45,628 nt of DNA, from assembly GCA_022821235.1 (NCBI GenBank), contig JAJEEA010000125.1, forward strand, positions 1 to 45,628, read 5' to 3'. Below, piece by piece: positions 38,107 through 45,628 of this stretch. The DNA is from Vicinamibacteria bacterium. Its GTDB lineage: Bacteria; Acidobacteriota; Vicinamibacteria; Vicinamibacterales; UBA8438. Position numbers and translations under genes: made by a program. The notes under the pieces are model-generated. The model was not told where the DNA came from, did no database searches, and was given only the letters and a program-made list of their open reading frames with translations. The stretch's first letter is position 1. Each line of letters begins with the position of its first letter.

Positions 38107-40221
38107 ATGAGCAAGCACACGCCGATTGCCGAGACGCCAGCGACGCCTCACTTCGACTTTCTCTATGGGCGATACCATCTCTCCTCATGGGCCATACCGT
38201 ACTTCTCTACCGTTATGTCCCTGCGGGATGCGGCGTCGTCGCTCAGACTCGCCTCCGACTTTGCAGGATCTGACGAAGTCCACTGGCGGCTTGACGAACT
38301 ATACCAGCGCGAGGTCGACTGGCCACGAGTCGAACGTCGGATCGTTCCGTACCTCCGCGATCTCGAACAACCCCAGTTCTTCAACTCCCTGACAATCGCC
38401 CTACTGCCCACCGGTCACAGCCTATCCGACACTGAGCACGCTTTTTCCGCTGAACGGAGTTGGCAACCGCCGGGGCTCGGCCAACCAGGTCGTTTTGAAA
38501 AAATTCTGAACGTTGGACCTATCTCATGCGGTTACTGGTCTACGTGGAGCGATTTTGCGACCGCGGAAGCCCGTAGCGGCCAGATCCGCTGGAATCCTGA
38601 CGAGGTGTTCGCCGTGGCGCTAGACGGCCAGCACCGCCTGGCCGCCATCCAGCAGTTCGTCGCGCATCCTCGAGCCCCGCAGGCCCCCCTTCGCGCCACC
38701 AGCGTACCCGTGATCTTCGTTGTCCTGGATCCCCAGTTCGGCTACGAGACTCCGGCGCCCAGATCACTCGTGGAAGTGCTGAGGGTCATGTTCATCGATC
38801 TTAACAAGCACGCAAAGATCCCCACGCGCGCCCGACAGATTCTCCTGGACGACAAGGACCCCACCTCCGTCTGCGTTCGCGCGCTCGTCGGAGAAACCGT
38901 AACCGGCGGCATTGCGGACCTGGAAGAGACGCCACCCCGTCTGCCCCTCGCTCTGGTCGACTGGCATACAGAACAAGCAAAGTTTGACGACGGCCCGTAC
39001 GTCACGACCATCCTCACACTGGATTGGGCGATCAGCGCGCTGCTTGGCGCCAAACCCGTACAGAATTTCATGGACTACGGCGCCATCCGGAATCAGGTGA
39101 AGGTGCTGTCTCAGTGGCTGAAGATCCGTATGGAAAGCGCCTATCAGCGCCTCGAGGACCTAGAGTCGGTCAAGCTTCAACCGTTCAGCTATTCCGACAG
39201 CCCGGACAACGACGAGCTCTGTCTAATCTCGACCGCGTTTCAGCGTTTCTGGAACCCTGCGTTCATTTCGCTCTTGACCGAGTTCTTGCCGTACCGCGAG
39301 CTGATCGAGTTGAGGAAGGCCGACGGCACGCTCACTCTTGATTTCTCAAATTGGTACCGACTGTACCACCAGCAGCGGCAGGACCCGTACGACGGACGAG
39401 CGACCCAAGAGTACAACCAGTTCGTCGGACGACTGCAGCTCGGTGATCGGCCTATCGGCGAGGAAAAGTTGAAACGCCTGTCGGCAGAGATCGAAGCCCA
39501 CAAGCGGAGCCTCGCCTTTAACGTAGTATTTCAGCGAGCCTATTTTCTTGCATTTCGCGAGTGGATTCGCGTACAGGATTCGGATCTATACGATCTCGAG
39601 CCGTTGGAAGATGTCGATCCCTTTGGCGAGGATACAGACGGAGAAGCGGAGGAGACGGCGCCAGGGGTGGCGGGAGAATCAGATTCCGAGGTATCGCGCG
39701 CGGAATCGGGCGACGACGGCGACGACGGCGACGAGGTAGCCACCGCGTTCGCGACGGAAGTGCAGCGCCGAACGCGGGAGTTCGTTAGTTGCCTGAACGC
39801 CGTCGTGGAACGTGAACCTGACATTCTTCAGCACGACTTCATGATCGAACGGGACGACGGATCGACGCAGCGTTTCTGGGCTGGGACGCTGATCACGCCG
39901 CAAGACACCATCGATTTTACCCAGGGTGCGTCGAATCGCGCGAAGGAGGTCCTCTTTTGGGTCGTCGCCATGCAGATGTATGACCGTCATACCGATCCCG
40001 CGGCGACGTCCGATTTCGATGCCTTTTGGGGCGAGACTCTTGAACCTGAGTGGTTAAGCTACATGAAGCGGGTCAAGCGCAGTGTGGACCGCTTCACCAA
40101 GGAAGAGAGGTCGGCTGGCGGCCGGATACTCAAGGCAAGGGACGACGAATTCGATGAGGACGCCAGCCGAGAGGAGGCGCGGTGGCGCATGGAGTGGCTC
40201 TGGAGGGTTCTGGAGCTCTGA
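38107..40221 (+). CDS. DGQHR-domain (DndB-like) protein in the SspG position
   Basis: 704 residues. The motif VALDGQHRLAAIQQF (Asp173-Arg177) defines the DGQHR/DndB family, whose members touch DNA or sense modification; in DndB it regulates the dnd cluster. FIDLNKHAKIPTRARQILLD and the segments around SVPVIFVVLD fit the fold. A strongly acidic, probably disordered stretch (about 495-545: DVDPFGEDTDGEAEE, ESGDDGDDGDEV) divides the protein. The C-terminal helical part (KEVLFWVVAMQMYDRH, DFDAFWGETLEPEW) is not familiar to me. It sits 15 bp after the GIY-YIG-like gene and 33 bp before the helicase. I infer a role in sensing phosphorothioates so that self DNA is spared. Confidence 0.78.
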   Translation: MSKHTPIAETPATPHFDFLYGRYHLSSWAIPYFSTVMSLRDAASSLRLASDFAGSDEVHWRLDELYQREVDWPRVERRIVPYLRDLEQPQFFNSLTIALLPTGHSLSDTEHAFSAERSWQPPGLGQPGRFEKILNVGPISCGYWSTWSDFATAEARSGQIRWNPDEVFAVALDGQHRLAAIQQFVAHPRAPQAPLRATSVPVIFVVLDPQFGYETPAPRSLVEVLRVMFIDLNKHAKIPTRARQILLDDKDPTSVCVRALVGETVTGGIADLEETPPRLPLALVDWHTEQAKFDDGPYVTTILTLDWAISALLGAKPVQNFMDYGAIRNQVKVLSQWLKIRMESAYQRLEDLESVKLQPFSYSDSPDNDELCLISTAFQRFWNPAFISLLTEFLPYRELIELRKADGTLTLDFSNWYRLYHQQRQDPYDGRATQEYNQFVGRLQLGDRPIGEEKLKRLSAEIEAHKRSLAFNVVFQRAYFLAFREWIRVQDSDLYDLEPLEDVDPFGEDTDGEAEETAPGVAGESDSEVSRAESGDDGDDGDEVATAFATEVQRRTREFVSCLNAVVEREPDILQHDFMIERDDGSTQRFWAGTLITPQDTIDFTQGASNRAKEVLFWVVAMQMYDRHTDPAATSDFDAFWGETLEPEWLSYMKRVKRSVDRFTKEERSAGGRILKARDDEFDEDASREEARWRMEWLWRVLEL

Positions 40222-40254
40222 ATCGATGGCCAGCAGGCCGGAACGTGGTGTCAC

Positions 40255-41568
40255 ATGGACCGTCGATTGCTCCGCGACTTGGAAGATCATTACCCGGGTC
40301 TCGCGGCCGAGTACGACACAAATTCACTTGGCGGCGACGGGGTCGACGACTCTGACGATGATGACAATGCTGTCGATCTGGAGCCGCATGTTCGACTGCG
40401 AAGCGCCGACGTGCAGCCCTCTCTGTTCACCTACCAGCGGGAATTGGTCGAGGAAGTTGAGCGAGTCTGCTCGGCCCCGGGCGGCCGGAATATCGCCCTG
40501 CTAGCGCTGCCGACGGGCGCGGGGAAGACGCGTACGGCGTCAGTGGCGTTGTTACGGCTGGTGACGAACGGCCGCGCCAGCGTTGTTCTGTGGCTCGCAC
40601 CCACCCGCGAGCTCCTTCAACAAGCGGCGGCTACGTTGCGGTCGGTATGGCTCGCGGACCGAAGTGCTGCCGACCTCGACATCGTGCGGGCCGACCTGCT
40701 GGGGGGATTCCCGGACGATGCGGATCAGGTCGTCCTGTTGGCCACACCCCAGATGGTTGCGGCGCGACTCCGACGAGCGGTTTTCCCGAATGCGGATGTC
40801 ATCGTCTTCGACGAAGCCCATCACGTTGAGGCGCCCGTGTTCCGGCGTGCCGTTCAGCGGGTCCGCCAGCGGCGCCGGGCCACCGTCCTCGGACTGTCGG
40901 CGACTCCGGGTCGGACGGTCGCAGAAGAGACGGAGCGGTTGGTCGATTTCTTCGACGGTCGGCTGCTGAGAAGCAAGCAGTTGGGACGCCATCCGATCAC
41001 CGCCTTGCAGCGGCGGGGCGTTCTGGCCCGCGTGGTCTTCAAGGAGGTGCCGAACGTCGGCGTACGTCGCGCGAAGCCGGGTGAACGGTCAGGGGCAGAG
41101 CGGTCACTGGACATTGGTCGGTTTCGCGCGGTCGTCAACTTGGCGCACAAGCTGGCGCTGAAGGCGCGGGTTCTGGTCTTTGCCGCCAGCGTGGATCATG
41201 CGCTGCTGCTGGCTGCGGCGCTGCGGTCCGTCGGGACTCGCGCTGCTGCCGTATCCTCCCGCGACACCACAGACACTCGCCACCGCCGGCTCCATGCGTT
41301 CGAACGCGGTGAACTGTCGGTACTCGTGAACAAGCGGTTGCTGGCCACGGGCTACGATTGCCCAGCGATACGCCACGTCATTCTGGCGACCCGAATCTCG
41401 TCACCGATTCTGTTCGAGCAGATCGTCGGCCGCGCGTCGCGTGGCCCTCGCGTCGGAGGACACGCGCGTTCCACCGTATGGCAATTCGACGACCACCTCT
41501 CCGCCCACGGACTTCCGCAATCCTACTATCGCTACAGCGACTACGACTGGGAGCTCGCCGGCACATAG
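40255..41568 (+). CDS. Superfamily 2 DEAH-type helicase in the SspH position
   Basis: 437 residues with the full set of SF2 motifs: YQRELVEEVE (Q region), LPTGAGKTRT (Lys91), LWLAPTRELLQQ, LLATPQMV, VFDEAHH (Asp186-His189), GLSATPGRT (Ser215), VNKRLLATGYDCPAIRHVIL and QIVGRASRGP (Gln389, Arg393, Arg396). It resembles the helicases of restriction systems (ResIII/UvrW type). An acidic N-terminal stretch (DGVDDSDDDDNAVDLEP) echoes the acidic linker of the preceding protein. Last gene of the island. Its probable job is DNA translocation or unwinding for the nuclease arm. Confidence 0.9.
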   Translation: MDRRLLRDLEDHYPGLAAEYDTNSLGGDGVDDSDDDDNAVDLEPHVRLRSADVQPSLFTYQRELVEEVERVCSAPGGRNIALLALPTGAGKTRTASVALLRLVTNGRASVVLWLAPTRELLQQAAATLRSVWLADRSAADLDIVRADLLGGFPDDADQVVLLATPQMVAARLRRAVFPNADVIVFDEAHHVEAPVFRRAVQRVRQRRRATVLGLSATPGRTVAEETERLVDFFDGRLLRSKQLGRHPITALQRRGVLARVVFKEVPNVGVRRAKPGERSGAERSLDIGRFRAVVNLAHKLALKARVLVFAASVDHALLLAAALRSVGTRAAAVSSRDTTDTRHRRLHAFERGELSVLVNKRLLATGYDCPAIRHVILATRISSPILFEQIVGRASRGPRVGGHARSTVWQFDDHLSAHGLPQSYYRYSDYDWELAGT

Positions 41569-41573
41569 CCGGG

Positions 41574-41792
41574 CTACGATTCCGCTCCCCGTTGATTCGC
41601 ATGATCGGTGGTCGTGATGCGGTGAGGATGGCAGGTTGCCGCTCGATAGGAGTCGAGCCCGCGATCGACTTGGCGCCAGTCCTCGTAGACACGCATGACT
41701 TCGGAGACTCCGGGACGCTTGAACGCAGTCTGGAGGAGTTTCGCGTGTGCCTGCTGGCGACTGTTTGGTAAATCCGCCTCGCGTCCAGCCAT
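41574..41792 (-). CDS. Small hypothetical protein convergent with the Ssp island
   Basis: 72 residues from ATG 41792. KLLQTAFKRPGVSEVMRVYE then DWRQVDRGLDSYRAATCHPH looks like a genuine helical protein and I vaguely associate the pattern with short proteins of unknown function. No Shine-Dalgarno is clear. It ends 5 bp from the helicase stop. The 218 bp upstream to 42010 hold nothing else I can support. Confidence 0.42.
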   Translation of the reverse strand: MAGREADLPNSRQQAHAKLLQTAFKRPGVSEVMRVYEDWRQVDRGLDSYRAATCHPHRITTTDHANQRGAES

Positions 41793-42010
41793 CGTGTTTT
41801 CTGTCGACTGGCTCCGACGCTCGCCCTCAATACCGATCACGACAGAACGGCTCCTCTGCCGACGGTAGCGCCGGCCATCGCGGAATCTCGGGAGAACGGC
41901 ACGCCACCATGGATTCATCATTGCCGATTTCGGCTGCCAGGGGCAACAGGCGTCGCTCCTTTTCTGGCTCCGGAGCGTGCGGAAGCGCCCCTCGGCGCCC
42001 ATGTTCGACT

Positions 42011-42412
42011 CTAAGGCTCGCAACGGTCGGACAGCGTCGTGATCGAGGTGAGATTCAGCAGGTCGGCACCGCCCGCTGCGGCCGGGTTGAGCAGACCCTT
42101 CGCCCACACCTTGTGACCGGTACGGGCAGGCACGCCAAACTCCTCAAGGGTGCCGACGAGGCGGATGGTCCGCGCGCCGAGCGGCGTGTCGGCCGGCGGC
42201 TCCTCGGGCATGCGTTCCTGCAGGGCCTCGGGCTCGGTGGCGCGAACGAGGTGAAAGCGGCCGTCGTCGGCGCTCTCGACGCAGCCGACCGTCGCCATGA
42301 TCGGCATCGGCTGAGCGGCCGATGTGCTCGGCAGAGGCGCGAGCAGCGAGAAGAGCAACGCGGCGGCGAGCGGACGCCAACCGGGAAGACGTCGCAGGAC
42401 CGGACCGGTCAT
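42011..42412 (-). CDS. Small secreted protein (unknown)
   Basis: 133 residues. A signal peptide (PLAAALLFSLLAPLPSTSAA) precedes a short soluble domain: PIMATVGCVESADDGRFHLV, RTIRLVGTLEEFGVPARTGH, KVWAKGLL. The pattern of a single Cys, then a strand motif resembling an OB-like small domain, recurs in secreted acidobacterial proteins, but I know no family name. The ATG overlaps the stop of the upstream gene (ATGA), so the two are co-translated. Confidence 0.72.
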   Translation of the reverse strand: MTGPVLRRLPGWRPLAAALLFSLLAPLPSTSAAQPMPIMATVGCVESADDGRFHLVRATEPEALQERMPEEPPADTPLGARTIRLVGTLEEFGVPARTGHKVWAKGLLNPAAAGGADLLNLTSITTLSDRCEP

Positions 42413-43038
42413 CGCCCCTCCGCCCCCGCTCCGGTCACCCCGGAGATGTCCTTGGTCCACCACGCGGTGCCGAAGTTCCGGAACGGACCGCCGTCGACCG
42501 AGATGCGCGACTCGACGCGGTAGTTGACGGGCGACACGAGCCGGGTCACCAGCCGGAGCTGCACCTGTTGGCCGTCGACCTCGAAGGGCGGCGTCTCGTA
42601 GTGGATGGTGTAGAAGCCGCCGAGGTCGCCGCCGACCCGGCCCGCCTTGAAGAGCTCGAAGCCGCGGCTGTCGACCTCGTAGCGGGCGAAGACCTTCTGC
42701 TCGGCGAGGTAGACGATGCGCGAGTCGGCGGTGAACGGGCCCTCGGGTCCCTCGGCCTCGATGCGGCTGGTGTAATAGCGGCCGTCGCCGGTCGAGAACG
42801 TCTCGGTGCCCCGGATGCTGCCACCGGGGCCGAGAGGGCTCTCGGGCACGCGCCACTCGAAGTTCCAGACGCCCGGGAAGTAGGCCTCGTAGTCGAACAG
42901 CGGGATCTCGTCGCCGCTCTGGGTGGGGCGGCCGCGGTCGGGTATCTGCCCCTGGGGAAGCTGCGGCTGCGGCTGGCCCAGCGCCGTGGTCGACGCGACG
43001 AGCCCCAGCGCGAACGACAACGCCACTACCCGCCGCAT
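42409..43038 (-). CDS. Secreted DUF1579-like/lipocalin-like protein
   Basis: 209 residues. Signal peptide MRRVVALSFALGLVASTTALG, then a beta-rich domain: LFDYEAYFPGVWNFEWRVPE, GSIRGTETFSTGDGRYYTSR, EQKVFARYEVDSRGFELF, YRVESRISVDGGPFRNFG. The "FxGxWxFEW...GxxxG" pattern is like other secreted proteins that measure or bind a ligand in a small barrel. Function unknown. It lies 204 bp downstream of the cytochrome/monooxygenase-like gene on the same strand and may belong to its transcript. Confidence 0.72.
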   Translation of the reverse strand: MRRVVALSFALGLVASTTALGQPQPQLPQGQIPDRGRPTQSGDEIPLFDYEAYFPGVWNFEWRVPESPLGPGGSIRGTETFSTGDGRYYTSRIEAEGPEGPFTADSRIVYLAEQKVFARYEVDSRGFELFKAGRVGGDLGGFYTIHYETPPFEVDGQQVQLRLVTRLVSPVNYRVESRISVDGGPFRNFGTAWWTKDISGVTGAGAEGR

Positions 43039-43242
43039 CGAGTCCTTCCTTTCCGGCTCCGTTGCCGCTTGGCGCCGGTCGGTCGGGCCGGCGAGCCCGG
43101 CGCCTGACGCCGCGGCCCGCCGCCCGTCGAACCGGTCGTTCCCGGCCCCGCCAACTCGTCGGTGACCGCTGAGCGGGACGACGGGCCGCGCCGCGCGTGC
43201 GTCGCCCCCGCCCCGCCTCGAGCCGTCCCTGCGTCCGCCCCG

Positions 43243-44718
43243 CTACTCGTCGTCCGTCGTGGCGAGCTTCGTCAGGTCCTGGCTCTCGACGGTGTACTCG
43301 GTGAACGCCTGGTACATCTCGTCCCAGCTCTGCTGGCCCCAGTACACCTCGAGGTGCGGGCCGGGGTTCCACCGGTTGCCGAGCGAGTTGTCGTAGACGC
43401 CGATGCCGGTGATCTTGCTGCCCGCCGGCAGGTACAGCGGCTCGGCCAGCTCGTAGTGGATCTGCCAGTTGAAGTCGAACTCGGGGACGTCGAGAATCGT
43501 CTCCTCGCGGCCGTCGGGGTACGTCACCACCCACCGCAGGCTCTTGCCTCGCAGGTGCATGTGGGGCGAGAGGCCGTAGAGGGTGATGGCCTCGCTGACG
43601 GGGGTGATGCCGGTGATCTTCCAGTCGTCGGTGTAGGGCGGAATGTTGGGGATGGCCCCGCGACGCACGCGGCCGGTCTCGGGGTCGCGGACCGGCTTCA
43701 CCTCTTCGCCCTGCACGATGTAGATGTCGGTGCCGAACGGGTCGGTGGGGAACGCGTTGCCGGCCTGCCGGGTGAGCACCTCGTGGGTCACCGGCCGGGT
43801 GTTGAACCAGATGCCGAGCTTGCTGCGCTCCTTGGCCTCGACCCCGATGGGGTTGTAGTGCATGGTCCAGCGAATCCACTTGTCGGCGGCCATCCGCTTG
43901 CCGGTGCCGGGGCGGTGGCGCTCGACGCCGCGGCCGGGCACGTAGGAGAGCAGCTTGCTGGAGCCGGGCAGGTTGACCTCGTTGAAGACCCGCTGCGCGA
44001 CCTGGCCCGACGCCTCGGACGCGTCGTCGGTCTCGGCCTCGGGCCGCTTCGGCAGCGGCGCCCGCAGGAGGGAGTTGCCGTCGAGGTCGTGCAGCACGCC
44101 GTCGATGACCTGGGTCCCCCACGGGAGGTCGACGGTGTAGGCGCCCGAGTGGTGGACGACGCGGTAGTCGCTGGGCCGCATCTCGAGGACCTCGGCGAAG
44201 CGGTCCTCGTCCCACGGCATCTCGGTGTAGAAGTCGATGTAGTCCTCTTCGCCCTCGGCCGCCACCGTGTACTCGACGGGCAGCTCGAAGACGTAGTCGG
44301 GCTCGCCGCCCTCGTAGGTCCAGCCGGCCGGGAAGTCGGGCGGCTCGGGCCGGTCGGCGGGGTTGCCCCGCGGCGCCCCGGCGTCGACCCACGCCGCGAT
44401 GGTGTCGATCTCGTGCTGCTCGAGATACCGCTCGTTGCGGAACTTCATGCTGTTCTGCGGGTCGGCCGGCCACGGGGGCATCTCGCGCGAGACCACGAGG
44501 TCCTTCACGGACCGGGCCCACGGGCGCACGTCGGCGTACTCGATGAGGGTCATCGGCGCGATGTTGTTCGGCCGGTGACAGGTGACGCAGTTCTCGTAGA
44601 GGATGGGCGCCACGTCCTTGGCGAACGTGGGGGCCGCCTCCGCCGGCTGCGCCGCCGCGCTCCCCGCGCCCGCGCCGAGCACCACCGCCAGCACCGCCGC
44701 CGAAATGCGTATCCGCAT
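43243..44718 (-). CDS. Secreted monohaem cytochrome c fused to a copper type II monooxygenase-like domain
   Basis: 491 residues from ATG 44718. After a signal peptide (ISAAVLAVVLGAGAGSAAA) comes a c-type haem domain (Cys44-x-x-Cys47-His48 in ENCVTCHRPN, with MTLIEYADVRPWA). The rest has the paired histidine motifs of peptidylglycine alpha-hydroxylating-type copper enzymes: VVHHSGAYTV, WTMHYNP and LSPHMHLRGKS (around residue 384). Proteins of this layout are common in Acidobacteriota and Planctomycetota and are thought to be extracytoplasmic redox enzymes; the substrate is unknown. An in-frame ATG 27 bp upstream is less likely. Confidence 0.86.
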   Translation of the reverse strand: MRIRISAAVLAVVLGAGAGSAAAQPAEAAPTFAKDVAPILYENCVTCHRPNNIAPMTLIEYADVRPWARSVKDLVVSREMPPWPADPQNSMKFRNERYLEQHEIDTIAAWVDAGAPRGNPADRPEPPDFPAGWTYEGGEPDYVFELPVEYTVAAEGEEDYIDFYTEMPWDEDRFAEVLEMRPSDYRVVHHSGAYTVDLPWGTQVIDGVLHDLDGNSLLRAPLPKRPEAETDDASEASGQVAQRVFNEVNLPGSSKLLSYVPGRGVERHRPGTGKRMAADKWIRWTMHYNPIGVEAKERSKLGIWFNTRPVTHEVLTRQAGNAFPTDPFGTDIYIVQGEEVKPVRDPETGRVRRGAIPNIPPYTDDWKITGITPVSEAITLYGLSPHMHLRGKSLRWVVTYPDGREETILDVPEFDFNWQIHYELAEPLYLPAGSKITGIGVYDNSLGNRWNPGPHLEVYWGQQSWDEMYQAFTEYTVESQDLTKLATTDDE

Positions 44719-44770
44719 GGCAAATCCTCCAGGCCCCGGCTGCAACGGTCGACTCGTCGGCGTCGAGCGC

Positions 44771-45208
44771 TCAGCCGATGGCGGGCGAGACGTTTCTGAT
44801 GGCGTCGATCACCAGCGCGCGCAACTCCCGGACGTCGCTCTGGACGTTGTCGATCCGGGCGTTCAGCTCGTCGATCCGGGAGTTCACCTCATCGAACCGG
44901 GAGTTGACGTCGCCGAACCGGGAGTTGACGTCGCTGAACCGCGCGTCCACGCTCCTGCTCAACTCGTCGAACCGCGCGTTCACGCTCCTGCTCAGCTCGT
45001 CGAACCGCGCGTTGACGTCGTCGAAACGCGCGTTCACGCTCCTGCTCAGCTCGTCGATGCGCCTGTTGACGTCACTGATCCGGGTGTTCACGTCATCGAA
45101 ACGGGCGTTGATGCCGCTCGCGATGATCGCCATGAACCCGACGATGACGGTGACGACGGCGATCCCGGTTCCGATGACCGAGACGACGATGGTTCTGGTG
45201 TCCGTCAC
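44771..45208 (-). CDS. Membrane-anchored coiled-coil protein with 11-residue repeats
   Basis: 145 residues from GTG 45208 (GAGGAG 3-8 nt upstream). One membrane helix (IVVSVIGTGIAVVTVIVGFM) is followed by about 12 repeats of the type NARFDDV/NARFDELSRSV, a long regular coiled coil, and a short end (RELRALVIDAIRNVSPAIG). DNA repeats of the corresponding units are visible at about 44930-45060. The architecture is that of the protein at 16524-16847. It has no enzyme motif. The repeats suggest slippage-driven length change of the stalk. Function unknown. Confidence 0.75.
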   Translation of the reverse strand: MTDTRTIVVSVIGTGIAVVTVIVGFMAIIASGINARFDDVNTRISDVNRRIDELSRSVNARFDDVNARFDELSRSVNARFDELSRSVDARFSDVNSRFGDVNSRFDEVNSRIDELNARIDNVQSDVRELRALVIDAIRNVSPAIG

Positions 45209-45288
45209 GGGCTCCTCACGATACCACGGTTCCGAAGTGGTCGAGGCGTGCGCCTGAACGGGTTCTTCGCCGGACAGACCACGCAGCC

Positions 45289-45628
45289 CTACGCGCCGCC
45301 CGCCCGGCGGTCTAGGATCGCCTCGATGCGGTCCATCGTGCGATCCATCCGCGCGACGAGGGCGTCGTAGGGAGCGTGAGTTGCCAGATCCATGCCGTAC
45401 TCGCCGAGCAGGTCGCAGGCGTAGCGTGAGCCGCCGGCCGAGAGCACCGCGAGGTAGTCGTCGCGCGCCCGCGCGCCGCCGCCGCGGAAGCGCTCGGCGA
45501 ACAGGGCGGCGGCGGCGATGGAGGTGGCGTACTGGAAGACGTAGAAGTTGCCGTAGAAGTGGGGGATGAACATCCACTCGACGGCATAGGCGGGGTCGAT
45601 GGCCATGACCCCGTCGTCGGCGCCGTGG
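45289..45628 (-). CDS. M3-family oligoendopeptidase F, C-terminal end (partial)
   Basis: The frame is open to the window edge (HGADDGVMAIDPAYAVEW), so only the last ~112 residues are here. WMFIPHFYGNFYVFQYATSI followed by AAAALFAERFR and DYLAVLSAGGSRYACDLLGE is the conserved end of M3B oligoendopeptidases, including the His-Tyr region that lines the active site. The zinc motif HExxH lies outside the window. Confidence 0.87.
   Translation of the reverse strand, partial: HGADDGVMAIDPAYAVEWMFIPHFYGNFYVFQYATSIAAAALFAERFRGGGARARDDYLAVLSAGGSRYACDLLGEYGMDLATHAPYDALVARMDRTMDRIEAILDRRAGGA

Noticed and set aside
31850..42010. Direct-repeat attachment sites or an integrase bounding the Ssp island
   Set aside because: I compared both edges by eye and saw no repeat, tRNA end or integrase. 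Mobility is unproven.

Overview
The window is about 45.6 kb of very GC-rich bacterial chromosome. I infer Acidobacteriota, probably Vicinamibacteria-like. The reasons are a BlaI/BlaR1 pair beside an ADOP-type ABC permease, secreted cytochrome c/copper-oxygenase-like proteins, and the overall codon style. This assignment is not tested against any database. I recognised no rRNA, tRNA, CRISPR array or intact insertion sequence.

Layout. 1-7.0 kb is a decayed stretch: the end of an HtrA-like protease, a frameshifted secreted-protein gene, an intact AAA/DUF4143 ATPase, an intact BlaI-type repressor with a likely operator, then a truncated BlaR1 peptidase, a collapsed ADOP permease and a scrambled partial copy of the ATPase. 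7.0-8.8 kb carries an arsenate reductase-like protein and a rhomboid protease whose 3' end is duplicated. 8.9-16.5 kb is a nitrogen-assimilation cluster: sigma-54 promoter, PII (glnK), amt, a probable TorF-type porin, glnD, glnA and a strong terminator. 16.5-24.1 kb holds mmsA and three organic-acid type transporters (OFA-family MFS, short-chain fatty acid, lactate permease). 21.6-27.4 kb and 31.2-31.9 kb are accessory ground with intact and broken toxin-antitoxin genes, an HNH gene with one in-frame stop and a frameshifted small protein. 27.4-30.9 kb encodes a barrel-like protein, a chalcone-isomerase-fold protein with a 27-bp minisatellite, Lgt and a VOC protein. 42.0-45.6 kb encodes secreted redox proteins, a coiled-coil membrane protein and the end of an M3 peptidase.

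The most notable system is 31,994-41,568. A small excisionase-like HTH gene is followed by DUF4007 protein (SspB), a 1161-residue P-loop ATPase (SspC) and a PAPS-reductase/DndC-like ATP pyrophosphatase (SspD), then a GIY-YIG-like protein, a DGQHR (DndB-like) protein and an SF2 helicase. All lie on one strand, most with 4-nt GTGA overlaps. This matches the single-strand DNA phosphorothioation module SspBCD, and the last three genes probably form the SspFGH-type restriction arm. No cysteine desulfurase (SspA) is present, so sulfur would have to come from a housekeeping enzyme. The whole operon could be driven from a nearly leaderless promoter with a palindrome lodged in its spacer.
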